DNA from: Lucifugimonas sp038150225
Lineage (GTDB): Bacteria > Chloroflexota > Dehalococcoidia > Lucifugimonadales > Lucifugimonadaceae
Direction of reading: 5' to 3'
Assembly: GCA_038150225.1 (NCBI GenBank)
Contig: JAYQWG010000017.1
Location: 1-48,306 of the forward strand
DNA: 48,306 nucleotides
Part shown: in pieces, positions 15,956 to 24,739 of the stretch
Position numbering within the stretch: position 1 is the stretch's first letter
How the letters are laid out: each line of letters begins with the position of its first letter
Made by a program: the position numbers and the translations under genes
The notes under the pieces: generated by a model
Database searches by the model: none
What the model was told of the DNA's origin: nothing
Seen by the model: the letters and a program-made list of their open reading frames with translations, nothing else

Positions 15956-17755
15956 TTGTACAAAGACACGAACTGCGGCGAACCGCGCAAATCGCATGTC
16001 GGCTCCGTAATAACAGTCGCTGGGTGGGTTCATACTCGGCGAGACCACGGCAACCTTATCTTCATCGATCTACGCGACCGATCAGGTCTGCTGCAGGTCG
16101 TATTCAATCCCGAGAACTCTGCGGCTGCTCACGAGCTTGCGGGTAGCCTCAGGTCGGAATGGGTGATTCAGGTCACCGGGAAGCTGGAAGCACGACTCGA
16201 CGGTGCAGAAAACCCTGAACTAGAGACAGGTGAGGTAGAGCTCATTGCTACCGAGCTCACTGTTCTCAACCGTTCTGTCACGCCACCTTTCGAGATCGAA
16301 GATGACTCTGAGGTCGACGCAAACACAAGACTCAAGTACCGATTTATCGACCTGCGCCGACCAAAGATGCAGGAAGCACTGAAACTGCGCCACAAGGTCA
16401 CTCACATCATGTGGGACTACCTGACAGAGCAGGGTTTCACGCAGGTCGAAACCCCAATCCTGATCAAAAGCACGCCTGAAGGCGCACGCGACTATGTGGT
16501 GCCGAGCCGAGTTCACCCGGGAAACTTCTACGCACTTCCACAGTCGCCGCAGCAGCTCAAACAGTTGCTTATGGTCTCGGGTATCGAACGGTATTTTCAG
16601 ATCGCTCGCTGCTTCCGAGACGAAGACCTGCGAGCCGACCGACAACCCGAGCACACGCAACTCGACTTCGAAATGTCATTCGTCCACCAGGACGATGTCA
16701 TGGCAATCGTCGAGGAGTTGTACGCACGGATCGTCAATGAAACCCGACCGGAAGTTGAGGTTGTTAAACCGTTCCCTCGGCTGACCTACGCGGAAGCAAT
16801 GGAAAAGTACGGGTCGGACAAACCGGACCTGCGTTTCGGTCTTGAAATGACCACCATTACCGAAACGGCTGCAAGTTCCGACGCTCGCGTGTTCCAGGCG
16901 GTAGCTTCGTCTGGTGGAACAATTCGCGGATTTGTTGCTCCCGGTTGCGGTGACTACGGTCGTCGACAGACCGATGATCTCACCGAATTTGCCAAATCGA
17001 GCGGTGCGCAAGGACTGGTGTTTATTGCACTGGACGAAGCTGCCCAGTCGATCGACGCACTCGAAGATGACCATGTGAAGTCACCTTTGAAGAAGTTCCT
17101 TTCACTCGACGTCATCAAACAGATGGCTAAAGAAATGGGTGCCGAACCGGGCGACCTGATGCTCATTGTCGCGGGCACATCAAAGTTGGTTAACACCGTG
17201 TTGTCCAACCTCCGCAACGAGATGGGACGACGGCTCGGACTGGCTGACCCGAACAAGATCGCCTTCGCGTGGGTCTACGACTTCCCGCTGTTCGACTGGG
17301 ATGACGAGATCCAAGGTTATGTTCCTGCTCACCACGTGTTCTCCTCCCCAAAAGAAGAGCACATGGAGTACCTCGATTCCGATCCAGGCAAGGTGATCGG
17401 AACGTTGTGGGACCTGGTTTGCAACGGTTCTGAAATGGGCTCAGGAAGTATCCGTATTAACGATCGTGACCTGCAGACAAAACTGTTCCAGATTATTGGC
17501 TACTCCGAGGATCAGATCAACGATCGCTTCGGTCAACTTCTGACAGCTTTTACTTACGGCGCTCCACCACACGGTGGAATGGGCTTGGGACTCGACAGAC
17601 TGTGCGCAATACTTGCCGGTGAAGACGCGATTCGTGAAGTAATCGCCTTCCCGAAAACACAGTCTGCAACCGACCCGTTGTTCGAAGCGCCATCGGCAAT
17701 TGAGCAGGAGCAGCTTGAGGAATTGCACCTCCGAGTTGTGATGCCTAAATCCTGA
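15956..17755 (+). CDS. aspS: aspartyl-tRNA synthetase, non-discriminating type
   Basis: Charges tRNA-Asp, and probably also tRNA-Asn, with aspartate. The 599-residue enzyme has the bacterial layout: anticodon-binding OB fold (1-105), class II core with motif 2 YFQIARCFRDEDLRADRQPE, the GAD insertion (about 285-420), and motif 3 GLGLDRLCAILAG. Two specificity positions carry the non-discriminating pair described for Pseudomonas-type AspRS: His in GWVHTRRDHG (H26) and Gly in ARLDGAENPE (G83). If correct, Asn-tRNA would be made through a GatCAB amidotransferase. The TTG at 15956 gives the conserved N-terminus, and AGGA lies about eight bases upstream. A terminator lies downstream, before tig. 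Confidence 0.95.
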   Translation: MYKDTNCGEPRKSHVGSVITVAGWVHTRRDHGNLIFIDLRDRSGLLQVVFNPENSAAAHELAGSLRSEWVIQVTGKLEARLDGAENPELETGEVELIATELTVLNRSVTPPFEIEDDSEVDANTRLKYRFIDLRRPKMQEALKLRHKVTHIMWDYLTEQGFTQVETPILIKSTPEGARDYVVPSRVHPGNFYALPQSPQQLKQLLMVSGIERYFQIARCFRDEDLRADRQPEHTQLDFEMSFVHQDDVMAIVEELYARIVNETRPEVEVVKPFPRLTYAEAMEKYGSDKPDLRFGLEMTTITETAASSDARVFQAVASSGGTIRGFVAPGCGDYGRRQTDDLTEFAKSSGAQGLVFIALDEAAQSIDALEDDHVKSPLKKFLSLDVIKQMAKEMGAEPGDLMLIVAGTSKLVNTVLSNLRNEMGRRLGLADPNKIAFAWVYDFPLFDWDDEIQGYVPAHHVFSSPKEEHMEYLDSDPGKVIGTLWDLVCNGSEMGSGSIRINDRDLQTKLFQIIGYSEDQINDRFGQLLTAFTYGAPPHGGMGLGLDRLCAILAGEDAIREVIAFPKTQSATDPLFEAPSAIEQEQLEELHLRVVMPKS

Positions 17756-17832
17756 CGTTACGCATACGTGTAGGGTTTCGAAAATTACTCATTCCGAAAT
17801 CCATACCCTGAGTTACAATTGAGTTCATTAGA

Positions 17833-17856
17833 GGAGCGCCTTATGGCGCTCCTTTT
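17833..17856 (+). terminator. intrinsic terminator between aspS and tig
   Basis: Perfect stem GGAGCGCC (17833-17840) / GGCGCTCC (17845-17852), loop TTAT, then TTTT. An in-frame TTG upstream (17819) would put this hairpin inside tig, which is another reason to start tig later. Confidence 0.8.
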
Positions 17857-17905
17857 ACGCACGGATTGTTCGTGCTCACTCAATATTTATGGTTCGGAGT
17901 ACGCG

Positions 17906-19300
17906 TTGAAAGTCACTCGTGACGAAGCAGAGAATCGTGAGGCAACTCTTCACATTGAGGTCGAAGACGACCGAGTGGAGCGGCACCTGCAACGGGCACA
18001 CCAAAAGGTTTCAGCCCGAGTCAACATTCCTGGCTTCCGAAAAGGTAAAGCCCCTAGAAACATCGTTGAGCAATTTGTAGGTCGGGATTATCTTCTTGAC
18101 CAAGCTCTCGAAACTCTTGTCCCGGAAGCAGTTGGTGCGGCTGTCGAAGAATCCGACATCCCATCGACTCACACGCCGCCGCGAGTAAACGTCGTTGAAC
18201 GCGACCCAGTCGTCAAAATCGACGCTACGGTACCACTTCCTCCTATTGCGACTCTCGGAGACTTCAAAAAGCTCAAATTCGACGATGAGCTCGACGAGGT
18301 GACCGACGATCAGATCGAAGAACAGCTAACGCAAATCCGTGAGTCACAGGCAACCTGGGATGATGCCGGTCGAGCTGCGAAGCTTGGCGACTTGGTCAGT
18401 ATCAACTCAAAGGGTCTCGTTGATGGTCAGGATTTTGCGAACGTACAGGGTGGTGAGTACCTCGTAGAAGCCGAGAGTATGAACCCTGTTCCGGGATTCG
18501 TTGAGAAGCTCAAGGGGATGAAGAGCGGCGACTCTAAGGAATTCGACCTCGATATTCCTGCTGACTACCCGAACGAAGAATTTGCCGGAAAGTCGGCTCA
18601 ATTCACTGTCGAAGTAACCGCTGTTAAGAAGAAAAATCTCCCTCGACTGACGAACGCACTGGTTGAGTCTCTGGGAGAAGACCTAAAGACGGTTGCGGAA
18701 TTACGGACTCGAATTAGCGATAACCTCGAAGCGCAGGCTAAAGAGAACCTGCGACGATCACTCGAGGAGAAAATTATCGACGCCCTCGTGGAAGGAGCGG
18801 AGTTCGAAGTTTCGCCAATGATCATCGACCATGAAGCGGAGCACGTACTCGAAGATCAACAGCGACAGCTAGCTCAGTACAACATCGATTTCCAGCAGTA
18901 CATGCAGGGCATCGGAAAAACGTCTGAAGAAATATTTAGCGAAGCCAAAGATTCAGCAGAGTTGCGACTGAAGCGTATGCTGGTAGTTGACACTCTTGCA
19001 GATGACACGGACGCCTCGGTTTCTGATGAAGAGGTAACTGCGGAAATTGCTCTGATGAAGCAACTTCCTCAGTACGCAAACGAAAACCTCGAAACAGACG
19101 AAGCCAAAGACGCGGTTCAACGCATACTGCGAAGGCGCAACGCTATCGACCAGGTTATTGAGGTAACTCACAAACCAAAAACTGCCAAGAAAACCACTAG
19201 GAAGAAGGCAACTACCAAAAAGTCGACAGCATCTAAATCGACAGCAAAGAAGCCGGCAGCGAAAAAGGCTTCAACCTCGAAAAAAGCGGCAAAGAAGTAA
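17906..19300 (+). CDS. tig: trigger factor chaperone with Lys/Ala-rich tail
   Basis: Ribosome-associated chaperone and peptidyl-prolyl isomerase. The N-terminal ribosome-binding domain carries the signature GFRKGKAPRNIVEQ. The FKBP domain follows (LGDLVSINSKGLVDGQDF, then PVPGFVEKLKGMKSGDSKEF), and after it the helical C-terminal arms. The start is placed at the TTG 17906 (LKVTRDEAENREATLHIEV), which fits the family and has GGAG six bases upstream. An open frame to 17819 crosses a terminator. The 464-residue protein ends with about 44 residues made almost only of Lys, Ala, Thr and Ser (for example KKSTASKSTAKKPAAKKAS), absent from the classical protein and similar to histone H1-like tails. 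It is followed 25 bases later by clpP. Confidence 0.95.
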   Translation: MKVTRDEAENREATLHIEVEDDRVERHLQRAHQKVSARVNIPGFRKGKAPRNIVEQFVGRDYLLDQALETLVPEAVGAAVEESDIPSTHTPPRVNVVERDPVVKIDATVPLPPIATLGDFKKLKFDDELDEVTDDQIEEQLTQIRESQATWDDAGRAAKLGDLVSINSKGLVDGQDFANVQGGEYLVEAESMNPVPGFVEKLKGMKSGDSKEFDLDIPADYPNEEFAGKSAQFTVEVTAVKKKNLPRLTNALVESLGEDLKTVAELRTRISDNLEAQAKENLRRSLEEKIIDALVEGAEFEVSPMIIDHEAEHVLEDQQRQLAQYNIDFQQYMQGIGKTSEEIFSEAKDSAELRLKRMLVVDTLADDTDASVSDEEVTAEIALMKQLPQYANENLETDEAKDAVQRILRRRNAIDQVIEVTHKPKTAKKTTRKKATTKKSTASKSTAKKPAAKKASTSKKAAKK

Positions 19301-19325
19301 GTAGAAAGAGCCAGGGATTACCAAT

Positions 19326-19991
19326 ATGAGTTCAGGATTGATCACACCCGGAGCTTTTGGATCGAACAACGAAACCTCCGGACTGAGCATCCCGGAGAGC
19401 ATCGTCCCAATGGTTATCGAAACCAGCGCACGGGGCGAACGTGCATATGACATTTACTCGTTGCTGCTTAAAGAGCGCATCGTCTTTCTGGGAACGCCAA
19501 TCAACGCACAGGTGGCAAACCTGATCGTTGCGCAGATCCTGTTTTTGGCACGAGAAGATCCTGAGAAGGACATCAACCTTTACATCAACTCTCCTGGTGG
19601 TGAGGTTTACTCAGGGATGGCAATCTACGACACGATGCAGTTCGTGCCGTGTGATGTCGCTACTTTCTCCGTCGGTCTGTGCGCAAGCATGGGAACCGTT
19701 CTGCTCACTGCAGGTGCTGCAGGCAAGCGATACTCGATGCCGAACTCCACGATCCACATGCACCAGCCTTTGAGTGGGACTCAGGGTCAGGCTTCAGATA
19801 TCGAGATTCATGCCCGTGAAACCCTCAGGATTCAGGACCGTCTCCGTCAAATTATTGCTGACCATACGGGTCAGTCATATGAGCGCATTGCGCGAGACTC
19901 TGACCGTGATTTCTGGTTGAATGCAGAACAGGCGGCAGAGTACGGGCTGGTTGATGAAGTCCTTAAGCCAGAGTCTTTGAACACCGACTAA
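19326..19991 (+). CDS. clpP: ATP-dependent Clp protease proteolytic subunit
   Basis: Serine protease that forms the double-heptamer chamber fed by ClpX or ClpA/C. The catalytic triad is visible: S121 in CASMGTVL, H146 in STIHMHQPLSG and D195 in RDSDRDFWLNAEQAA, with the same spacing as in E. coli. The N-terminus is slightly long (about 25 residues before the IVPMVIETSARGERAYDIYS core) and may be trimmed as a propeptide. The 221-residue enzyme sits between tig and clpX (54 bases), the classic proteostasis operon order. Confidence 0.97.
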   Translation: MSSGLITPGAFGSNNETSGLSIPESIVPMVIETSARGERAYDIYSLLLKERIVFLGTPINAQVANLIVAQILFLAREDPEKDINLYINSPGGEVYSGMAIYDTMQFVPCDVATFSVGLCASMGTVLLTAGAAGKRYSMPNSTIHMHQPLSGTQGQASDIEIHARETLRIQDRLRQIIADHTGQSYERIARDSDRDFWLNAEQAAEYGLVDEVLKPESLNTD

Positions 19992-20045
19992 GGAGCCTTT
20001 TAGCTCATTTCGTGACAACCTCAACGAGGATAGGCAGCACACCAC

Positions 20046-21356
20046 ATGACGACTGATCAAACCAACGGCGGCGGAACAACTACCACGGATGCTTACTCAT
20101 GCTCTTTTTGCGGTAAGCCCCAGGAAAGTGTTCGACGTCTTATTGCAGGTCCATCAAAGATTTTCATCTGCAATGAGTGTGTTGGTAGGTGTCAGCAAAT
20201 AATCGCTGACGATCAGCCGATCGTGAAGCCACACACCAAACCGACGACTCCTCGTGAGATGTTCGAAATGCTCAACGAGTACGTCATTGGTCAGGAACGC
20301 GCCAAGAGAGTTATCTCAGTTGGCGTGTACAACCACTACAAGCGGATTTGGTTTGGTACCGAAGACCCAGATGTAGAGCTTCAGAAGACCAACGTCATGC
20401 TGGCTGGTCCCACCGGTTGCGGTAAGACCCACCTTGCACAAACGCTTGCTCGAATTCTGGATGTTCCGTTCGCTATTACCGACGCTACCTCCCTCACCGA
20501 GGCTGGATACGTCGGTGAAGATGTCGAGAACATTCTGCTTCGATTGATTCAGGACGCTCAGTTCGATATTGCTCGGGCAGAGCAGGGAATCATCTACATC
20601 GACGAGATCGACAAGATCGCTCGCAAGTCAGCGAACCCGTCGATTACTCGTGATGTGTCAGGAGAAGGTGTTCAGCAGGCGCTCCTCAAGATTCTCGAAG
20701 GTGCGGTTGTAAATGTCCCGCCGCAAGGTGGACGTAAGCACCCTCACCAGGAGTTCCTCCAGATCGACACCTCGAACATCATGTTCATTCTTGGTGGTGC
20801 GTTCGACGGTCTTGGCGAAGTGATTCAGGCACGCCAGACAAAGGACTCTGCTTCTATCGGATTTAGCTCAATTGGCAAGGGTGCAGTTGCTTCCGCAGAA
20901 GATCAGCTGGACGACTTTACTGCCGTTGAGCCTGGAGACCTGTTGCACTACGGATTTATTCCGGAGTTCATTGGTCGAGTTCCTCTGGTAGTAGGTCTCT
21001 CAGACCTCAAGCACGACGAGCTCATTCAGGTTCTGACTGAGCCAAAGAACGCACTTGTCCGCCAATACCAGGCTCTGATGAAGATGGACGGCGTTGAGCT
21101 TGAGTTCGAGCAGGGTGCACTTGACGCAACTGCTGAAATGTCACGAGAGCGCAAAGCGGGAGCTCGTGGACTGCGGGCCATTGTTGAAGAGCTTCTCGTA
21201 GACGTGATGTACGAACTCCCATCGATGGATAACGTCACCAAGTGTGTGATCACTCGTGAGACGGTAACTGAGAACCAATGGCCGATTCTCATGGACGAGA
21301 AGGGCAAGCGCCTCGATGGTGATTTGCCGGAAGACAAGCACACTGTAGCTGCGTAG
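20046..21356 (+). CDS. clpX: ClpX unfoldase, ATP-binding subunit of ClpXP
   Basis: Hexameric AAA+ unfoldase that selects substrates and threads them into ClpP. The N-terminal zinc domain has C19/C22 and C42/C45 (SCSFCGK, FICNECV). Walker A GPTGCGKT is at 121-128, pore loop AGYVGEDV at 153-160, Walker B IIYIDEIDKI with D186/E187, and sensor and C-terminal small domain (FIPEFIGRVPLVVGL, GARGLRAIVEELL) follow. The 436-residue length is normal. It is the last gene of the tig-clpP-clpX run, followed by a terminator. Confidence 0.97.
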   Translation: MTTDQTNGGGTTTTDAYSCSFCGKPQESVRRLIAGPSKIFICNECVGRCQQIIADDQPIVKPHTKPTTPREMFEMLNEYVIGQERAKRVISVGVYNHYKRIWFGTEDPDVELQKTNVMLAGPTGCGKTHLAQTLARILDVPFAITDATSLTEAGYVGEDVENILLRLIQDAQFDIARAEQGIIYIDEIDKIARKSANPSITRDVSGEGVQQALLKILEGAVVNVPPQGGRKHPHQEFLQIDTSNIMFILGGAFDGLGEVIQARQTKDSASIGFSSIGKGAVASAEDQLDDFTAVEPGDLLHYGFIPEFIGRVPLVVGLSDLKHDELIQVLTEPKNALVRQYQALMKMDGVELEFEQGALDATAEMSRERKAGARGLRAIVEELLVDVMYELPSMDNVTKCVITRETVTENQWPILMDEKGKRLDGDLPEDKHTVAA

Positions 21357-21377
21357 TTCACACAGTCAGATATTTTG

Positions 21378-21405
21378 AAAAGCGCCGATTATTTGGCGCT
21401 TTTTT
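21378..21405 (+). terminator. intrinsic terminator after clpX
   Basis: Stem AAAAGCGCC (21378-21386) / GGCGCTTTT (21395-21403) with an eight-base loop and a T6 run. Confidence 0.85.
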
Positions 21406-21492
21406 GTTGATTGTTTTTCGCTATCGCCCAGGTCTGTTCGATTGTTGTAATGTTCCGCAACCGATAATTACCTGAGTCAAGGTGAGAGTCAC

Positions 21493-21690
21493 ATGCATGG
21501 TAGCGATCCTCAACCAGTCAACATCCCAGATGGTCAGGGCAAACGCCCTCCCGTACAGGTTCCAGAAAACTACGAAAACAGGTGGGTAAGGATTCGTAAG
21601 CGAATCTTCCTCTGGGGAGGAATTGCTCTGTTCCTGGCACTCGCCGTTTTCTTTTTCATGTCCGCAGTCGGAAGTGACGCGTACTCTTAG
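21493..21690 (+). CDS. small single-pass membrane protein, function unknown
   Basis: A 65-residue product with a polar, proline-rich N-terminus (about 1-30), a basic stop segment WVRIRKR and one hydrophobic helix (about 39-58, FLWGGIALFLALAVFFFMS), ending in a short polar tail. AAGGTGAG lies about six bases before the ATG, which supports translation. It stands alone between the clpX terminator and the end of the convergent formyltransferase gene, three bases away. No family was recognised. Confidence 0.6.
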   Translation: MHGSDPQPVNIPDGQGKRPPVQVPENYENRWVRIRKRIFLWGGIALFLALAVFFFMSAVGSDAYS

Positions 21691-21693
21691 CGG

Positions 21694-22497
21694 CTAACCC
21701 TGAGCAACGACAGCCTCGACCTCGTCGCTGAGATCGACAACGTCACCATTGTCTGATGGGTCGATGCGCCCGCTGCTTACGGCTTTGAGCGTCTCGATCA
21801 GCAGAGGACGTTCCCTTAAAAGCCCTGCCTCTCTGATCGCTTTGAACAGCGGAAGGTCCTCTCCGTCCGTTTCAGGCAGCGTCGAAACGTCCTTGCCCGT
21901 TAGGTCAGACCACATCGATTGAAGATCCGGGGTCTTTACAGAGAACCTGGTTGTAGAAAGAACCGGACCTTCATCGACTTCTTCGGTCGATATATGGATC
22001 ATCGCTCCGGTTTCATCCAGATCTTGTTGGATGACATCCCAGACCGCTTGCTGCCACATCCCGATTGTTCCTCCGGGTAGGGCAGGGTGGAGATTTAGAG
22101 TCAGGTATTCAGAACAAAGTAGCGGTGCGATCAGCATGTAGCCGGCGTGAACGGCAATGTCGGCAGAATGAGGTTTCAAGAGTTCGATTGCCGCACGATC
22201 AAAATCTTCCCTGAGCTCGGACCACGGTTGATTGTCGTTAGCTCGCCTGAAATCACGACTCGAAAGCGTGACCAGGGGAATCCCACGTGACTCGACGAGT
22301 TCTAGAAATCTGTCAGTGCGTTTGGTCTGCCCCTTCACTCGGTTGACGAACACAAACGCTAGTTCGGCATTGAGATCGCCAGAGTCGATTGCTTCTAACG
22401 CGGAAGAAAGCAGACCGTAAGAGCCTTCACCACGACCCGTCGAAAACCAACCGATAGAGAGTTTTATGCTGGACGAATCTTGGACTGAGCCACTCAA
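21694..22497 (-). CDS. PurN-like formyltransferase with C-terminal extension
   Basis: Formyltransferase-fold enzyme, probably using 10-formyltetrahydrofolate. The catalytic triad positions of glycinamide ribonucleotide transformylase are present: N135 and H137 in LNLHPALPGG, and D175 in TEEVDEGPVLS. AGYMLIAPLL precedes them as in PurN. The nucleotide-binding start (WFSTGRGEGSYGLL) differs from the PurN GSGSNFQAL loop, and some 60 extra residues follow the catalytic core. The real substrate is therefore uncertain; GAR is one option. Start is a TTG at 22497, with GAGGAA about ten bases upstream inside xseB, and the gene follows the xseB stop by three bases. It is the last gene of the long minus-strand run. 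Confidence 0.78.
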   Translation of the reverse strand: MSGSVQDSSSIKLSIGWFSTGRGEGSYGLLSSALEAIDSGDLNAELAFVFVNRVKGQTKRTDRFLELVESRGIPLVTLSSRDFRRANDNQPWSELREDFDRAAIELLKPHSADIAVHAGYMLIAPLLCSEYLTLNLHPALPGGTIGMWQQAVWDVIQQDLDETGAMIHISTEEVDEGPVLSTTRFSVKTPDLQSMWSDLTGKDVSTLPETDGEDLPLFKAIREAGLLRERPLLIETLKAVSSGRIDPSDNGDVVDLSDEVEAVVAQG

Positions 22498-22500
22498 CTA

Positions 22501-22773
22501 TCAGAGTTCCTCGTCCATTTCACCCGAGTCGTCCCCCGACACCAGGCTCATTTGCTCGGCGAAATTTGCCTGTAAGCGAGATATTTTCAGCTCTGCACTC
22601 GAAAGAATTTCGTTGCACTTTGAAGCTAGTTTCATACCTCGTTCAAAAAGTGTGGTTGCCTCATCGAGAGACAGCCCGCCTGCTTCGAGCTTGCGCACGA
22701 CATCTTCTAGTTCGCCGAATGTCTTTTCGAACGAAGCAGCTTTCTTCTTTTCGGAGTCTGTGGTGTCGCTCAT
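22501..22773 (-). CDS. xseB: exodeoxyribonuclease VII small subunit
   Basis: Small helical subunit that caps the exonuclease VII large subunit. The 90-residue protein shows the family core: FEKTFGELEDVVRKLEAGGL and LDEATTLFERGMKLASKCNE. An acidic C-terminus (SGDDSGEMDEEL) follows. It lies 45 bases downstream of xseA and ends three bases before the formyltransferase start, consistent with one operon. Confidence 0.95.
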   Translation of the reverse strand: MSDTTDSEKKKAASFEKTFGELEDVVRKLEAGGLSLDEATTLFERGMKLASKCNEILSSAELKISRLQANFAEQMSLVSGDDSGEMDEEL

Positions 22774-22818
22774 TGGTCAGTGGTCTCGCAGGTAGAAATT
22801 GTATACGCAGGCGCAGAA

Positions 22819-24048
22819 TTATTCGTCTTCTTTCGTTTGGTTTATCTCGTCGACTGTGCCATCAACCGATCCGTCAGACATAAGAACCGTGATCTTCTCT
22901 CCCTCGGCAAAATCGGTCACGCTGTTGCCGACCTTCCCGTACGCGTTTCGGGTAATTGAGTAACCCCTGCTTAGAATCTTTTCTGGACCAAGTGCTGCGA
23001 GTGAAGCCTCGACAGTCGCCAGGTTTTGCCGTGTCGATTCAACGAGCCTTGAACCTGCGAACTTCGCCCGTCTCAGCAGATCGTCAACCCGAGATCGCGG
23101 ATTTGTTGTGTCTGGAATTCTCAGCGTCAGTCGATCAACTGCCATGTCGAGATTCACCCGGCTGTCACGGACTGTGCGCGATGACCGCTCTCGTACTCGC
23201 TCGGCGTAGCCCAACACATGACCTCCCAGTTCCCTAACGGAAGGTGCTACAAGTTCGGCTGCTGCAGATGGCGTCGGAGCAGCTCTATCGGCAACGAAAT
23301 CGGCAATTGTGGTGTCGGTTTCGTGTCCTACCGCACTGATAACAGGAGTGTTGCTTGCAAAGATTGCCCGCGCAACGACTTCCTCGTTGAACGGCCATAG
23401 GTCTTCGAGAGAACCTCCACCACGTGCGAGTATCGCCACATCCACATCGGACATTGTGTTTAGAGCGGCGAACGCAGTTGCGATTTCTGGCGCAGCATTT
23501 TCCCCCTGAACCGAAGTAGGGATAACGATGAGTTCAGCGAGCGGATAACGCCGGCTGAGCACATTGATGATGTCTTGAATTACCGCTCCGGTAGGAGAAG
23601 TGATGACTGCGATTTTTTTCGGCAGTTCAGGAAGTGGACGTTTCCGCCCAGGATCAAACAGGCCCTCAGCTTCGAGTCGGCGTTTCAGTTCTTCAAAAGC
23701 TTTTTGAAGCGCACCTAAACCCTCGGGTTCTACGCGGTCGACGTAAAACTGAAGATCGCCGCGGGCTGTGTAAATCGAGATCTTTCCGTGGCAAATGACC
23801 TGGTTGCCGTCATCGAGAAACTCTCCGCCTTTGCCGTAACGGAACATGACGCTTCGAAGCACTGATTGTTCGTCTTTTAGCGCGAAGTAATGATGGCCGG
23901 ACGAAGGATGCCGGTAGCCAGAAACTTCCCCAATAACGGTCAGATCGGCAAGTCTGGGATCGGATTCGAGACTGACTTTCAGATACTCAGAAACCGCGGA
24001 GACAGTGTAAACCTCTATTCGATCTCCGGTTGTGTCAGGGCTCGTCAT
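22819..24048 (-). CDS. xseA: exodeoxyribonuclease VII large subunit
   Basis: Catalytic subunit of the single-strand exonuclease. The N-terminal OB fold (YTVSAVSEYLKVSLESDP, VIGEVSGYRHPSSGHHYF, LKD) is followed by the catalytic core with KKIAVITSPTGAVIQDI, ILARGGGSLEDLWPFNEE and VISAVGHETDTTIADF VADRAAPTPSAAAE. The 409-residue length is near the family norm, and the ATG at 24048 fits. It precedes xseB in the same transcript; efp lies 71 bases upstream. Confidence 0.96.
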   Translation of the reverse strand: MTSPDTTGDRIEVYTVSAVSEYLKVSLESDPRLADLTVIGEVSGYRHPSSGHHYFALKDEQSVLRSVMFRYGKGGEFLDDGNQVICHGKISIYTARGDLQFYVDRVEPEGLGALQKAFEELKRRLEAEGLFDPGRKRPLPELPKKIAVITSPTGAVIQDIINVLSRRYPLAELIVIPTSVQGENAAPEIATAFAALNTMSDVDVAILARGGGSLEDLWPFNEEVVARAIFASNTPVISAVGHETDTTIADFVADRAAPTPSAAAELVAPSVRELGGHVLGYAERVRERSSRTVRDSRVNLDMAVDRLTLRIPDTTNPRSRVDDLLRRAKFAGSRLVESTRQNLATVEASLAALGPEKILSRGYSITRNAYGKVGNSVTDFAEGEKITVLMSDGSVDGTVDEINQTKEDE

Positions 24049-24119
24049 TCGAACATTCTTTCACAGACGCGTCGAAAACAACGGTTTGAACCGTCTCATA
24101 CGCAAGAAGGGAATTCGAT

Positions 24120-24683
24120 CTAGTCAGCGCGACCCGTGTACTCACCGGTTGTGGTGTTGACCACCACTCGGTCACCAGTGTCGATGAATAGTGGAACCTG
24201 GAGAACCAAACCGGTGGTCGTTGTTGCCGGCTTCGTCGCACCGCTCTGGGTGTCGCCCTTGAGTCCAACGTCGGTTTGTCCGATTTCGAGAACGACCGAC
24301 GGAGCGACCTCAACGGAGATGGGTACACCCTGATACATCATCACCTCGATGGTGTCGCCTTCCGAGATGAACTTGAGAGAATCGCCAAGAATTTCTTCGG
24401 TGATTGCGAACTGGTCAAAGGTCTCAGTGTCCATGAACGTGTGCATGTCACCGTCCGGGTAGAGGTACTGGACAGTCGGAGTTTCAACTTCCGCTCTTGT
24501 GAGTTTCTGGTTGCCCGGCAGTTTTCGCTCGTAAACATTGCCAGTGGCAACTTGTCGCACCTTTAATGTCAGGGTTGGCGGAGCTTTCGGTGCCTGGCGG
24601 TGCTGCCAGTCGAGAATCTGGTAGACGTCATCGTCGAGGATGATGGTCATGTTGCGCTTAATTTCGCCTGAGGAAATTGTCAT
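24120..24683 (-). CDS. efp: translation elongation factor P with altered domain I loop
   Basis: Relieves ribosome stalling at polyproline. All three OB-like domains are present in 187 residues: domain I (TISSGEIKRNMTIILDDDVY), then YLYPDGDMHTFMDTETFDQF and the C-terminal TGLVLQVPLFIDTGDRVVVN with TGEYTGRAD. The loop carrying the modified residue is unusual. Where many EF-Ps read PGKGGA, this one reads APKAPP around K33. The lysine itself is kept, but the glycines around it are replaced by Ala and Pro. The YeiP/EfpL paralogue was considered, but its loop carries Arg rather than Lys. It stands between pepP and xseA, and the aroQ-pepP-efp order is common in Gram-positives. Confidence 0.95.
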   Translation of the reverse strand: MTISSGEIKRNMTIILDDDVYQILDWQHRQAPKAPPTLTLKVRQVATGNVYERKLPGNQKLTRAEVETPTVQYLYPDGDMHTFMDTETFDQFAITEEILGDSLKFISEGDTIEVMMYQGVPISVEVAPSVVLEIGQTDVGLKGDTQSGATKPATTTTGLVLQVPLFIDTGDRVVVNTTTGEYTGRAD

Positions 24684-24739
24684 CGAACTATTTCAACTCC
24701 GCCCGTTATCCGGGAACCAAAAATAGAGTAAGTAAAAAT

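Noticed and set aside
17819..17905. Longer trigger factor starting at TTG 17819
   Set aside because: It would encode across a perfect terminator hairpin, and the added residues do not belong to the family; TTG 17906 has a proper ribosome site.
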